Origin: Chitinophagaceae bacterium | Lineage (GTDB): Bacteria; Bacteroidota; Bacteroidia; Chitinophagales; Chitinophagaceae | Direction: 5' to 3' | Assembly: GCA_003167015.1 (NCBI GenBank) | Contig: PMUF01000139.1 | Location: 1-5,243, forward strand | DNA: 5,243 nt | Shown: in pieces, positions 1-5,243 of the stretch | Numbering within the stretch: position 1 is the stretch's first letter | Layout of the letters: every line of letters starts with the position of its first letter | Position numbers and translations under genes: made by a program | The notes under the pieces: generated by a model | The model's database searches: none | What the model was told of the DNA's origin: nothing | Seen by the model: the letters and a program-made list of their open reading frames with translations, nothing else

Positions 1-569
1 CATATCTGGTGATGGCTGTCTTCACAAATGGCGGTTACATTATTGTTACTTAAACTGCGGGCGTTCTTTGGATCATTGGAAAATGACACGACCTTTCCTG
101 TTGCCGGTTGGAGTACAAACACGCCCCGGTCAGTTGATCCGACCCATATTCTCCCGGAATCATCCAGTATAGGTCCACTGATCAAATCAGCGGGAATGAC
201 CCCCTGGTAATGGATAAACCTGTTTTTTGATCTGTCAAACCGGTTCAGGCCGCCGCCCGAGGTGGTGATCCAGATGTCTCCTGCCTGGTCCTCAACCAAT
301 CCCGTGACGTCATTGCCGCTAATACTTAGGGTGTCTTCAATCGCATTTTTATATACCACGAATCCGTACCCGTCGTATTTATTCAGGCCTTCACGGGTTC
401 CGAACCACATGAACCCCCGGCTGTCGCGCAGGACACATTTCACATTTCCCTGGGATAACCCCACATCCGTCCCCAAATGTTCGAATTTCAGATTGCCTGC
501 CTGGGGAAAGGCTGACATCGTAGCAAACTGGAGTACTATAATAAATAGCGGATATTGGAGGGGCCTCAT
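1..569 (-). CDS. Two-component regulator propeller sensor protein, N-terminal part (runs off left edge)
   Basis: This is the first 189 codons of a leftward gene whose 3' part lies outside the window. The N-terminus is a signal peptide (an Arg at residue 2, a hydrophobic stretch at about 4-18, likely cleavage near residues 20-24). It is followed by repeated blades of the Reg_prop (two-component regulator propeller) family. Blade 1 spans about residues 37-73 and contains DSRGFMWFGTREGLNKYDG. Blade 2 (about 85-121) contains DIWITTSGGGLNRFD, blade 3 (about 130-165) contains DDSGRIWVGSTDRGVF, and a fourth begins near residue 172. In known proteins these blades form a periplasmic sensor joined to a histidine kinase, a hybrid HTCS regulator or a diguanylate cyclase; the output domain is not visible here, so the class is open. 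An in-frame ATG at 590 would add seven residues. I prefer 569 because it places a charged residue directly before the hydrophobic core. Neither start has a clear ribosome binding site. Confidence 0.9.
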   Translation of the reverse strand, partial: MRPLQYPLFIIVLQFATMSAFPQAGNLKFEHLGTDVGLSQGNVKCVLRDSRGFMWFGTREGLNKYDGYGFVVYKNAIEDTLSISGNDVTGLVEDQAGDIWITTSGGGLNRFDRSKNRFIHYQGVIPADLISGPILDDSGRIWVGSTDRGVFVLQPATGKVVSFSNDPKNARSLSNNNVTAICEDSHHQI

Positions 570-705
570 GATCAATGGTTGGACGAACATATACTAACGC
601 CACCTGACAGAAAGGCCATATCCGCGAAACCGCCCAAGGCCGAGTACTAAGTGTTTACATATATACAAAATGAAAAGATTACACTTAAATTTAGCTTCCC
701 CCGCC

Positions 706-1437
706 TTATTTATTTCTGCCTTTCTCTCCGGGATAGAACTGTTGCGCCATATCGCTCTGCCAGTATTGCTTCGTATCGATATCCATGATTGAGATCCTGC
801 CGAGGAAAGCCGCTCCGGTATCGACATTCCAGACATTGCATTTATGCATGGGTATATCGATGTCATAATTGGTAGTAGGCGTATGCCCAATAAAGATTTC
901 GTCGAAAAGCATCAGTCTTCTGGGATAGTAGATACTTCCGCGGGGGATAAGGTCATTGACAGCCAGCGCAGTCTCCCAGAGAGTTCTGTCCCAAAAGAAA
1001 TTGCTGGGGAAACGCTCGCGGGACGGCCCATGCACCGAGGTGAAGCCGGCATGGATAAACAATCGGCGATGCTCATCCTGGTGATATAGCGGGGCCCGGT
1101 TGAAAAACTCAAGGTGTCGCTGCCTTTGTGCCGGACCGGCACCTGCATAGCTGTTCAAAGTAGCCAATCCGCCGTGTAACAGCCAGTCCGTCGATACGTC
1201 CCCGCCGGCCAGCCACTCTTCACACCAGGCATCATGATTGCCCTTGATGAAAATGCAGGCATACAGGTCGCTCAATTCCATCAGGTATTCGATCACCTCC
1301 ACGGACTGCGACCAACCGTCGACGTAATCACCAAGAAAAATCAACCGGTCATCCGGCTGCAGTCCTGCGCGCTCAGTCACCTGTTGCAACGCTTTGAATC
1401 CCCCATGGATATCTCCTATAACTAAAGTCCTTGCCAT
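706..1437 (-). CDS. Metallophosphoesterase of the PPP (serine/threonine phosphatase-like) family
   Basis: This 243-residue cytoplasmic protein carries the full metal-binding signature of the calcineurin-like PPP phosphoesterases. GDIHG is at residues 8-12, GDYVDGW at 36-42 and GNHD at 66-69. A later metal-ligand histidine is in HAGF (129-132), and GHTP at 184-187 is followed by NVDTGA at 204-209. The length and motif order match bacterial PrpA/PphA- and ApaH-like enzymes, which hydrolyse phosphoprotein or dinucleoside polyphosphate substrates with two metal ions. The sequence does not decide the substrate, so I give no symbol. There is no signal peptide or membrane segment. The gene lies in its own transcription context: 115 bp separate it from the sensor gene downstream, and 273 bp from the PAP2 gene upstream. 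A weak -7-like box (TATCTTTA, minus strand, 1485-1478) would give a leader of about 35 nt, but I see no matching -33 element. The start at 1437 is the only one that keeps the GDIHG strand near the N-terminus. Confidence 0.93.
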   Translation of the reverse strand: MARTLVIGDIHGGFKALQQVTERAGLQPDDRLIFLGDYVDGWSQSVEVIEYLMELSDLYACIFIKGNHDAWCEEWLAGGDVSTDWLLHGGLATLNSYAGAGPAQRQRHLEFFNRAPLYHQDEHRRLFIHAGFTSVHGPSRERFPSNFFWDRTLWETALAVNDLIPRGSIYYPRRLMLFDEIFIGHTPTTNYDIDIPMHKCNVWNVDTGAAFLGRISIMDIDTKQYWQSDMAQQFYPGEKGRNK

Positions 1438-1497
1438 TATCCAATCAGTTTAACGTTCGGCATGTGTTACTAACTGTTAAAGATACTGAAAGCCCAA

Positions 1498-1526
1498 ATG
1501 CCCCGCAGGATTGACCTGCGGGGCAT
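1498..1526 (-). terminator. Perfect 12-bp hairpin, probable terminator of a leftward transcript
   Basis: The arms ATGCCCCGCAGG (1498-1509) and CCTGCGGGGCAT (1515-1526) are exact reverse complements around a 5-nt loop. Read leftward, the stem is followed by TTGGGCTTTC, a weak T-rich tail. Read rightward, it is followed by CGGACC, with no T-run. This favours termination of a minus-strand transcript, most simply the PAP2 message, whose stop codon lies about 185 bp upstream. The T-tract is poorer than in a textbook intrinsic terminator, so the hairpin could instead be an RNA-stabilising 3' end or part of the leader of the phosphoesterase gene. The rest of the gap (1438-1710) holds no convincing gene. 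It has an exact tandem pair of ATGTAAAG (1607-1622) and a LytTR-like repeat, described separately. Confidence 0.55.
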
Positions 1527-1646
1527 CGGACCTGTATCATCCGGCATGTCGGGTAAGCCGGGACGACAGGAAGGGGAAAAGAAGGTTTAGGGACTCGGGT
1601 TACTGTATGTAAAGATGTAAAGAAAAAAAGGGAGAGAAAACGGCGG

Positions 1647-1676
1647 ATCTGCGAACGACAGAATAAATCGACGAAC
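1647..1676 (-). promoter_or_regulatory. LytTR-like direct repeat (weak candidate)
   Basis: On the minus strand GTTCGTCGAT (1676-1667) and GTTCGCAGAT (1656-1647) match at 8 of 10 positions with a 20-bp period. The first shares the core TTCGTCGA with the stronger site at 4971-5001. Both sites point toward the gene downstream of them. LytTR regulators characterised elsewhere (AgrA, BtsR, YpdB) bind direct repeats about 21 bp apart, so the geometry fits roughly. The copies are imperfect, no consensus promoter follows at the expected distance, and the same 8-mer also occurs by chance inside the phosphoesterase gene (898-905). I treat this as suggestive only. Confidence 0.28.
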
Positions 1677-1710
1677 ACCATCCTCCGTCTACGGACGCAC
1701 TCTGCCCCGC

Positions 1711-2295
1711 TTACGGGCGGAGAAAATTCATGGCGAAAGCAGTACCCGCCCCCAGGACGGCGCCCGCAGCCACATCCGTCGGGTAATGCACGCCCAGGTA
1801 GAGACGGGAATAGCCCACCGCCGAGGCCCACAAAAGAGAAGGAGCGATCACATACCACTTTGGATACGCCCGCGAGAGCGCCGTGACAGCGCTGAAAGAA
1901 GAAGAACTGTGCCCTGAAGGAAAAGAATATTCGCCGGGCCGGTATACCGGCGTCAAATGCACATCGGTCAAAAAAGGCCGGGGGCGCCGCACCAGCTGTT
2001 TGATCAGCAGGTTCAGCAGATAGGTTGTGGCTGTGCTGCCGGCAATATATAATGCATTCCGTTTCGTGCGGGAGTCATTCTCGATCAGCCCATCGGCCAG
2101 TACTGCCACAGGAATGGCTATGTCAACGGGAGTATTCGCATTCGAAATGAACCGCCAGATACCCGTCTGCCCTTCGGTACGACCTGCCGCCAGCCGCTCG
2201 AGGATATTTTCGTCCAGGCGCTGAAGTCCCGATTGCGCCTGAAGACCGCAATGGAAAAAACAGATACAGCAGAAAAGAAGGATCAGCGGTCGCAT
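1711..2295 (-). CDS. PAP2-family phosphatase (membrane or periplasmic lipid-phosphatase type)
   Basis: This 194-residue protein has all three parts of the PAP2 phosphatase signature. K99 with R106-P107 forms KX6RP, PSGH is at 126-129, and S163-R164 with H170 and D174 forms SRX5HX3D. H129 and H170 are the expected catalytic histidines and D174 their partner. The family removes phosphate from phosphatidic acid, phosphatidylglycerol phosphate, undecaprenyl pyrophosphate, lipid A or small phosphoesters; the substrate cannot be read here. The N-terminus is a signal peptide with likely cleavage after LQA (residue 20). Hydrophobic stretches at about 57-72, 81-98, 146-161 and 173-191 suggest a membrane-bound lipid phosphatase with its active site facing the periplasm. 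An ATG at 2346 is in frame, but it would add 17 residues before the signal peptide and overlap the divergent gene, so I use 2295. AAGGA lies 3 nt upstream of this ATG, too close to be an ideal ribosome binding site. Confidence 0.92.
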   Translation of the reverse strand: MRPLILLFCCICFFHCGLQAQSGLQRLDENILERLAAGRTEGQTGIWRFISNANTPVDIAIPVAVLADGLIENDSRTKRNALYIAGSTATTYLLNLLIKQLVRRPRPFLTDVHLTPVYRPGEYSFPSGHSSSSFSAVTALSRAYPKWYVIAPSLLWASAVGYSRLYLGVHYPTDVAAGAVLGAGTAFAMNFLRP

Positions 2296-2304
2296 ATTCC
2301 TTAA

Positions 2305-2312
2305 CAAATATA
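2305..2312 (-). promoter_or_regulatory. -7 promoter box for the PAP2 gene
   Basis: On the minus strand this reads TATATTTG, a full match to the Bacteroidota TAnnTTTG box recognised by the primary sigma factor. The start codon at 2295 is 9 nt downstream, so transcription starting at the usual distance would leave a leader of only about 4-6 nt. The expected -33 TTG is reduced to TTC (2334-2332). It abuts the oppositely directed box at 2313-2320. Confidence 0.45.
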
Positions 2313-2320
2313 TAGATTTG
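2313..2320 (+). promoter_or_regulatory. -7 promoter box for the lipoprotein-kinase-regulator operon
   Basis: TAGATTTG fully matches TAnnTTTG. It ends 5 nt before the ATG at 2326, so an RNA starting at the usual distance would begin at or just before the start codon. No good TTG lies about 20 bp upstream; TCG at 2290-2292 is the nearest match. Together with the minus-strand box it forms a near-palindrome (2305-2320, 7 of 8 positions paired). Confidence 0.42.
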
Positions 2321-2325
2321 CATCC

Positions 2326-3126
2326 ATGCCCGAATACTCCTCTCACCGGCGCCTGCCCGGGCTACGGACCGCCCGCGCCCTTTATTGCTGCCTTATCCTC
2401 CTGCTGGCAGGGTTGAGTGCATGCCATTTAAACGAGCAATTCCCTTCCCCCTTATGGTTTTACCGCTATTCCAGCAATACCCCATCGAAATGGGACACCG
2501 TGCTGAACAGAGGCAGCTTTCTGGAATTGAGGCCTGATGGCTCCTATACCCAGGACTTCGGCCATTTCGACTATGGCAACTGGGCCTTGAAGGGGCAGGA
2601 GCTCTACCTGACCAACCAGCATCATACCACTTACATCTACCGGCTGTTGACGGTCGGAGGAAAGGAAATGGAAATCTATCTGGCCAAAGGCAAGATCGCT
2701 TTCTTTGAAATACAGCCCCGCCCCTCGGACAGGTCTTCCAAAGACCCTTTTTCCCGGGACAATAATCAGTGGCGTATCCCCGCCACGCATAAAGAAAACA
2801 TCGACGAGATCCGGCAGCGGCTGCGCAATCATTACCAATTCTGGGAAACCTACTTCCAATGGGGCTCGGACAATAACATCAGCGCTATCGATGTCACCGA
2901 TATCCCCAGCCCGATGAAGGTTTACGGGAACGGTTTTGGGCTTAAGCGATATGACAGCCTGTCCACCCAATGGAGGTCGTACTTTTTCGATGAAGAGGAC
3001 TGCCGTAATGCCGACACGATCATCAGAGGCGTATTCAGACGTAACAAGATCAAGTGGCCCGACACCGATGATCAAGGCGAGCTATTCGTCAGCGGCGTCC
3101 AACAGGTTGAAACGTTTCTGAAATGA
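2326..3126 (+). CDS. Putative lipoprotein of unknown function, lipocalin-like N-terminal half
   Basis: I do not recognise this 266-residue protein. It begins with a long arginine-rich n-region (residues 8-17), a hydrophobic core (about 18-31) and a lipobox LSAC ending at C33, so it should be lipidated and anchored in the envelope. H34 at position +2 and the lack of an acidic run after C33 give no clear surface-export signal. Residues about 63-130 alternate like beta strands, with ELRPDGSY (67-74), GNWALKG (84-90) and ELYLTN (92-97), a pattern reminiscent of lipocalin-like Bacteroidota domains. The C-terminal half (about 140-266) is hydrophilic, with a possible helix at about 155-175, and is unassigned. 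ATG 2326 is the only usable start: an in-frame stop lies at 2302-2304 and no ATG, GTG or TTG follows before the lipobox. The stop is 10 bp from the kinase start, so it is almost certainly co-transcribed with the kinase and may modulate it, which is inference. Confidence 0.8.
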   Translation: MPEYSSHRRLPGLRTARALYCCLILLLAGLSACHLNEQFPSPLWFYRYSSNTPSKWDTVLNRGSFLELRPDGSYTQDFGHFDYGNWALKGQELYLTNQHHTTYIYRLLTVGGKEMEIYLAKGKIAFFEIQPRPSDRSSKDPFSRDNNQWRIPATHKENIDEIRQRLRNHYQFWETYFQWGSDNNISAIDVTDIPSPMKVYGNGFGLKRYDSLSTQWRSYFFDEEDCRNADTIIRGVFRRNKIKWPDTDDQGELFVSGVQQVETFLK

Positions 3127-3136
3127 GCAAACCGAT

Positions 3137-4243
3137 ATGAACGCCTCCTCCACATATCAGCTGCCTATCACTAAGCCATGGGTCTATCACTCACTCTTCT
3201 GGTTAGCCTACTACGTTTTCGCCGCCCTCATCTCTCTCACCATTCACCAGATCGATGATCCCCATTTCTATCTTCAGCTGCTGACTATGCTGCCTCCTGA
3301 TATGCTGCTGGTGTATTGCAACCTCTATCTCCTGCTACCCCATCTTCTCCTGAAAAGGAAATTCATACTCTATGGCTTACTGTTGCTGTTATGCATGTCG
3401 ATCATATCCGCGCTCAATATATTCCTTCATCATTTGTACGGTCTGGCAGGATCAAAGGTTTACGCCCCTACCGGTGAATTTAACGGCCGGAATTTCGCCT
3501 CGCAATTGATGAATTGCATTTACCTGATAGGGCTGGTCACCGGACTGAAATTCTTAAAGGACTGGATGTCTCAAAGGGAGAAATTGCAGAAAATAGAAAG
3601 AGAGCAGGTAGCAATGGAACTCAATTTTCTGAAATCGCAGATACATCCGCATTTTTTCTTCAATACCCTGAACAACCTGTATTCCCTGACGCTGCAAAAG
3701 TCAGACCTGGCGCCGGAAGTGGTGCTGAAACTGTCGGACCTCATGAGCTATATGCTGTACGATTCCGGCGCGGCTCTCGTGCCCTTGGACAAAGAGGTCG
3801 TTAACCTGGACAATTACATTGCACTGGAAAAATTACGCTTTGGTAGTCGGCTGTCCTTGTCATTTGAAAAGGAGGGCCTTTATTTCTCCGGCCCGGAGGA
3901 ACGGGGAGGCCCCGTACAGCCCATTCGTATCCCACCCCTGATCCTGTTGACTTTTGTCGAAAATAGCTTCAAACATGGAATGAACCAAATCATCGGTGAA
4001 GGCCGGATCACCATCCGGCTAAGGGTCCTGCCCGGCGAGTTGTGGTTTGACGTCGGCAATTCCGTTAGAACCGATGCTCCGGCAGCAGCCTCTCCAGCGC
4101 AAAAACCGCCGGTTGGAAAGAACGGCATCGGGCTCAGGAACGTAGTGCGGCGATTGGACCTGCTCTATGGTTCCCGCTATACGCTCGACCTGTCCGGCAC
4201 GGAAGATAGTTTCCACGTCACCCTGAAAATCCCCTTGTCATGA
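3137..4243 (+). CDS. LytS/YehU-type sensor histidine kinase
   Basis: This 368-residue membrane kinase belongs to the His_kinase (PF06580) family that pairs with LytTR regulators. Four hydrophobic segments (about 17-36, 46-67, 76-97 and 122-141) form an N-terminal membrane sensor with no sizeable periplasmic domain. A short coiled-coil-like linker (about 145-162) leads to the H-box QIHPHFFFNTLNNLYSL (168-184), where H172 is the expected phospho-acceptor. The ATP-binding part shows the N-box VENSFKHG (274-281) and the G-box NGIGLRNVVRRLDLLYG (329-345). Position 170 is His where the most familiar form of the motif (QINPHF) has Asn. A proline/alanine-rich insert at about 314-326 precedes the G-box. 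The stop codon overlaps the regulator start (ATGA, 4240-4243), indicating translational coupling and a cognate pair. The signal sensed is not evident; with so little outside the membrane, an intramembrane signal or the upstream lipoprotein are possibilities. Confidence 0.95.
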   Translation: MNASSTYQLPITKPWVYHSLFWLAYYVFAALISLTIHQIDDPHFYLQLLTMLPPDMLLVYCNLYLLLPHLLLKRKFILYGLLLLLCMSIISALNIFLHHLYGLAGSKVYAPTGEFNGRNFASQLMNCIYLIGLVTGLKFLKDWMSQREKLQKIEREQVAMELNFLKSQIHPHFFFNTLNNLYSLTLQKSDLAPEVVLKLSDLMSYMLYDSGAALVPLDKEVVNLDNYIALEKLRFGSRLSLSFEKEGLYFSGPEERGGPVQPIRIPPLILLTFVENSFKHGMNQIIGEGRITIRLRVLPGELWFDVGNSVRTDAPAAASPAQKPPVGKNGIGLRNVVRRLDLLYGSRYTLDLSGTEDSFHVTLKIPLS

Positions 4244-4947
4244 AAGATCTCCGGTGCCTGATCGTGGATGATGAACCCCTGGCGATCGATGTGGTCGTTA
4301 ACTATTTGGAGCGACTGGACATCCGGGCCATCACCCGTTGCGACAATGGCATCGACGCCTTTCGGCATCTGCAGCAACAGACCTTCGACCTGCTGTTCCT
4401 CGACATAGAAATGCCGCAGCTGACGGGTTTCGACCTGCTCAAAAGCCTGACCCATCGCCCCCTTGTCGTCATCACCACCGCCTGGCGCGACTTTGCCGTA
4501 GAAAGCTTCGAATGGGAGGTGCTGGACTATCTCGTCAAGCCATTCTCCTTTCCCCGCTTTTTACAAGCCATGGAAAAAGCCATTCGGACGCTGCAACATC
4601 CCGTTCCACCACCGCCCTCCTCTCCCCCCGTCGGCAATACCCATTTCCTTTTTCTGAAAAGCGATCGCCAATATGTCAAAGTAGAAATCAGCCGCATTCT
4701 TTACATCGAAAGCCTCAAAGACTATATCCGCGTTGTCACCACAAACGACACGCTGCTTTGTCATCAATCCCTGACCGATATCACCGCTAAACTACCGCCC
4801 GATCAATTCCTCCGCGTCCACCGCTCCTATACGCTGGCGTTAGCCAAAATCGACCAGGTCCGGCAGCATCGCGCCCATATTGGCGGAAAACACATTCCCA
4901 TCTCCCGTGCCTGCCGCCAGGAAGTCTACCGCCGCCTCAACGAGTAA
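4240..4947 (+). CDS. LytTR-family response regulator
   Basis: This 235-residue regulator has a receiver domain (about 3-119) joined by a proline-rich linker (121-130) to a LytTR DNA-binding domain (about 135-234). Receiver residues are complete: acidic pair D10-D11, phospho-acceptor D55 in FLDIEMP, switch residue T79 or T80, and K100 in DYLVKPF. The LytTR part has YIESLKDYIRV (155-165), FLRVHRSYTLAL (190-201) and HIPISRACRQEVYRRL (218-233). This domain binds direct repeats about 21 bp apart through a beta-sheet fold rather than a helix-turn-helix. It overlaps the upstream kinase by 4 bp and should be its partner. A matching direct repeat lies only about 25 bp after its stop codon, so the likely target is the next gene. 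Its own operon shows no such site at its promoter, hence no evidence of autoregulation. No terminator is visible after the stop. Confidence 0.95.
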   Translation: MKDLRCLIVDDEPLAIDVVVNYLERLDIRAITRCDNGIDAFRHLQQQTFDLLFLDIEMPQLTGFDLLKSLTHRPLVVITTAWRDFAVESFEWEVLDYLVKPFSFPRFLQAMEKAIRTLQHPVPPPPSSPPVGNTHFLFLKSDRQYVKVEISRILYIESLKDYIRVVTTNDTLLCHQSLTDITAKLPPDQFLRVHRSYTLALAKIDQVRQHRAHIGGKHIPISRACRQEVYRRLNE

Positions 4948-4970
4948 TCAAAACCCGCCCACAGCCTGGT

Positions 4971-5001
4971 CACTCGTCGACGCCATTCTACCATTCGTCG
5001 A
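4971..5001 (+). promoter_or_regulatory. Probable LytTR-regulator binding site (direct repeat)
   Basis: CACTCGTCGA (4971-4980) and CATTCGTCGA (4992-5001) match at 9 of 10 positions with a period of exactly 21 bp, two helical turns. That is the spacing of the sites of AgrA, BtsR (YehT) and YpdB. The second copy with its flank, CCATTCGTC, differs at one position from the AlgR consensus CCGTTCGTC. It lies between the LytTR gene and the next gene, and ends 26 bp before the -33 box, where an activator would be expected. Binding is inferred. Confidence 0.6.
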
Positions 5002-5027
5002 AATTCCTGTCTCCCGGCGATTTTTTC

Positions 5028-5058
5028 TTGCCCTGCTCATCGCCCCCTTGTAGTTTTA
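5028..5058 (+). promoter_or_regulatory. Promoter of the DUF1624-like gene
   Basis: TTG at 5028-5030 and TAGTTTTA at 5051-5058 are separated by 20 bp. This fits the Bacteroidota primary-sigma promoter (TTG at -33, TAnnTTTG at -7) with one mismatch, the last base. The predicted start near 5062-5064 gives a leader of about 13-15 nt without a Shine-Dalgarno site. A T-run (5021-5026) precedes the -33 element. Confidence 0.55.
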
Positions 5059-5076
5059 AGCAAAAGCATTCCCCGG

Positions 5077-5243
5077 ATGAAACGCATCCCTTCCATCGAT
5101 ATCGCCCGCGGCCTCGTCATGGTTATCATGGCGCTGGACCATAGCCGGGATTTCCTTCATGCCTGGTCCCAGGCCCACAGCCCGACAGACCTCGCCGCTA
5201 CCACACCGTTATTTTTCTTTACGCGCTGGATCACGCATTTCTG
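5077..5243 (+). CDS. DUF1624 / heparan-alpha-glucosaminide N-acetyltransferase-like membrane protein, N-terminal part (runs off right edge)
   Basis: Only the first 55 codons are present. They contain IPSIDIARGLVMVIMALDH (residues 4-22), HSRDFLH (22-28) and a second segment, PLFFFTRWITHF (44-55). The SIDIARG opening, the first membrane helix and the D-H pair after it are typical of DUF1624/HGSNAT-catalytic-domain membrane proteins. These are distantly related to acyltransferase-3 enzymes and are thought to move acyl groups onto sugars across the membrane. Substrate and length cannot be judged. The ATG at 5077 is the natural start because the family motif begins four residues later and a good promoter lies just upstream. 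It is 129 bp from the regulator gene and is preceded by a LytTR-type site, so it is probably the main local target of the two-component system. Confidence 0.8.
   Translation, partial: MKRIPSIDIARGLVMVIMALDHSRDFLHAWSQAHSPTDLAATTPLFFFTRWITHF

Noticed and set aside
648..687. Inverted repeat TAAGTGT / ACACTTA with a 26-nt spacer upstream of the propeller-sensor gene
   Set aside because: The 7-bp arms lie in AT-rich DNA with a long spacer, so chance is likely. No promoter of convincing quality goes with it, although the sensor gene's promoter should lie in this 115-bp gap.
898..905. TTCGTCGA core inside the phosphoesterase gene as another LytTR site
   Set aside because: It is a single copy within coding sequence with no partner about 21 bp away; it mainly shows how often the 8-mer can occur by chance.
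1541..1561. CCGGC / GCCGG stem next to the strong hairpin
   Set aside because: The 5-bp arms with an 11-nt loop are too weak to claim as a riboswitch or terminator.
1445..1693. Minus-strand reading frame starting at an ATG next to GGAGG, about 82 codons, through the gap after the PAP2 gene
   Set aside because: GGAGG touches the ATG, the frame runs through the hairpin and the LytTR-like repeat, and the peptide is rich in Phe, Pro and Ser with no recognisable domain. It is part of a longer chance frame that overlaps the PAP2 gene.
2452..3075. Long minus-strand open frame opposite the lipoprotein gene
   Set aside because: It lies wholly antisense to the lipoprotein frame, which has a clear lipobox and operon spacing, and its translation shows no recognisable domain. 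It is a shadow frame.
5016..5044. Inverted repeat GGCGAT / ATCGCC as a terminator of the sensor operon
   Set aside because: The stem is only 6 bp with a 17-nt loop, the T-run lies inside the loop, and it overlaps the -33 element of the next promoter.

Overview
The window looks like a chromosomal stretch of a Bacteroidota bacterium, probably of the Chitinophaga group. The evidence is a two-component-regulator beta-propeller sensor, a LytS/LytTR pair of the form typical of this phylum, promoter boxes close to the Bacteroidota TAnnTTTG consensus, and almost no Shine-Dalgarno sites. Base composition is moderate in GC. I see no mobile elements, tRNA, rRNA or CRISPR.

Layout. The left half is read leftward. 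It holds the N-terminal part of a beta-propeller sensor that runs off the left edge (1-569), a PPP-type metallophosphoesterase (706-1437), a 273-bp gap with a perfect 12-bp hairpin and a weak LytTR-like direct repeat, and a secreted or membrane PAP2 phosphatase (1711-2295). The right half is read rightward: an unrecognised lipoprotein (2326-3126), a LytS-type membrane histidine kinase (3137-4243), its LytTR response regulator (4240-4947, overlapping the kinase by ATGA), and the start of a DUF1624/heparan-alpha-glucosaminide-acetyltransferase-like membrane protein that runs off the right edge (5077-5243). The two halves are divided by a gap of only 30 bp carrying back-to-back -7 boxes.

How it may work together. 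Lipoprotein, kinase and regulator are spaced like one operon. Just downstream of the regulator lies a 9/10-identical direct repeat with a 21-bp period, the geometry bound by LytTR proteins. It sits about 26 bp upstream of a good Bacteroidota promoter for the DUF1624 gene. The simplest reading is a local circuit: an envelope lipoprotein and a four-helix membrane kinase sense something, the LytTR regulator is phosphorylated, and it switches on the adjacent membrane acyltransferase-like gene. The divergent PAP2 phosphatase may belong to the same envelope or lipid theme, but that is inference. The most interesting points are the LytTR site, the co-encoded lipoprotein as a possible third component, and the divergent promoter that implies near-leaderless messages.
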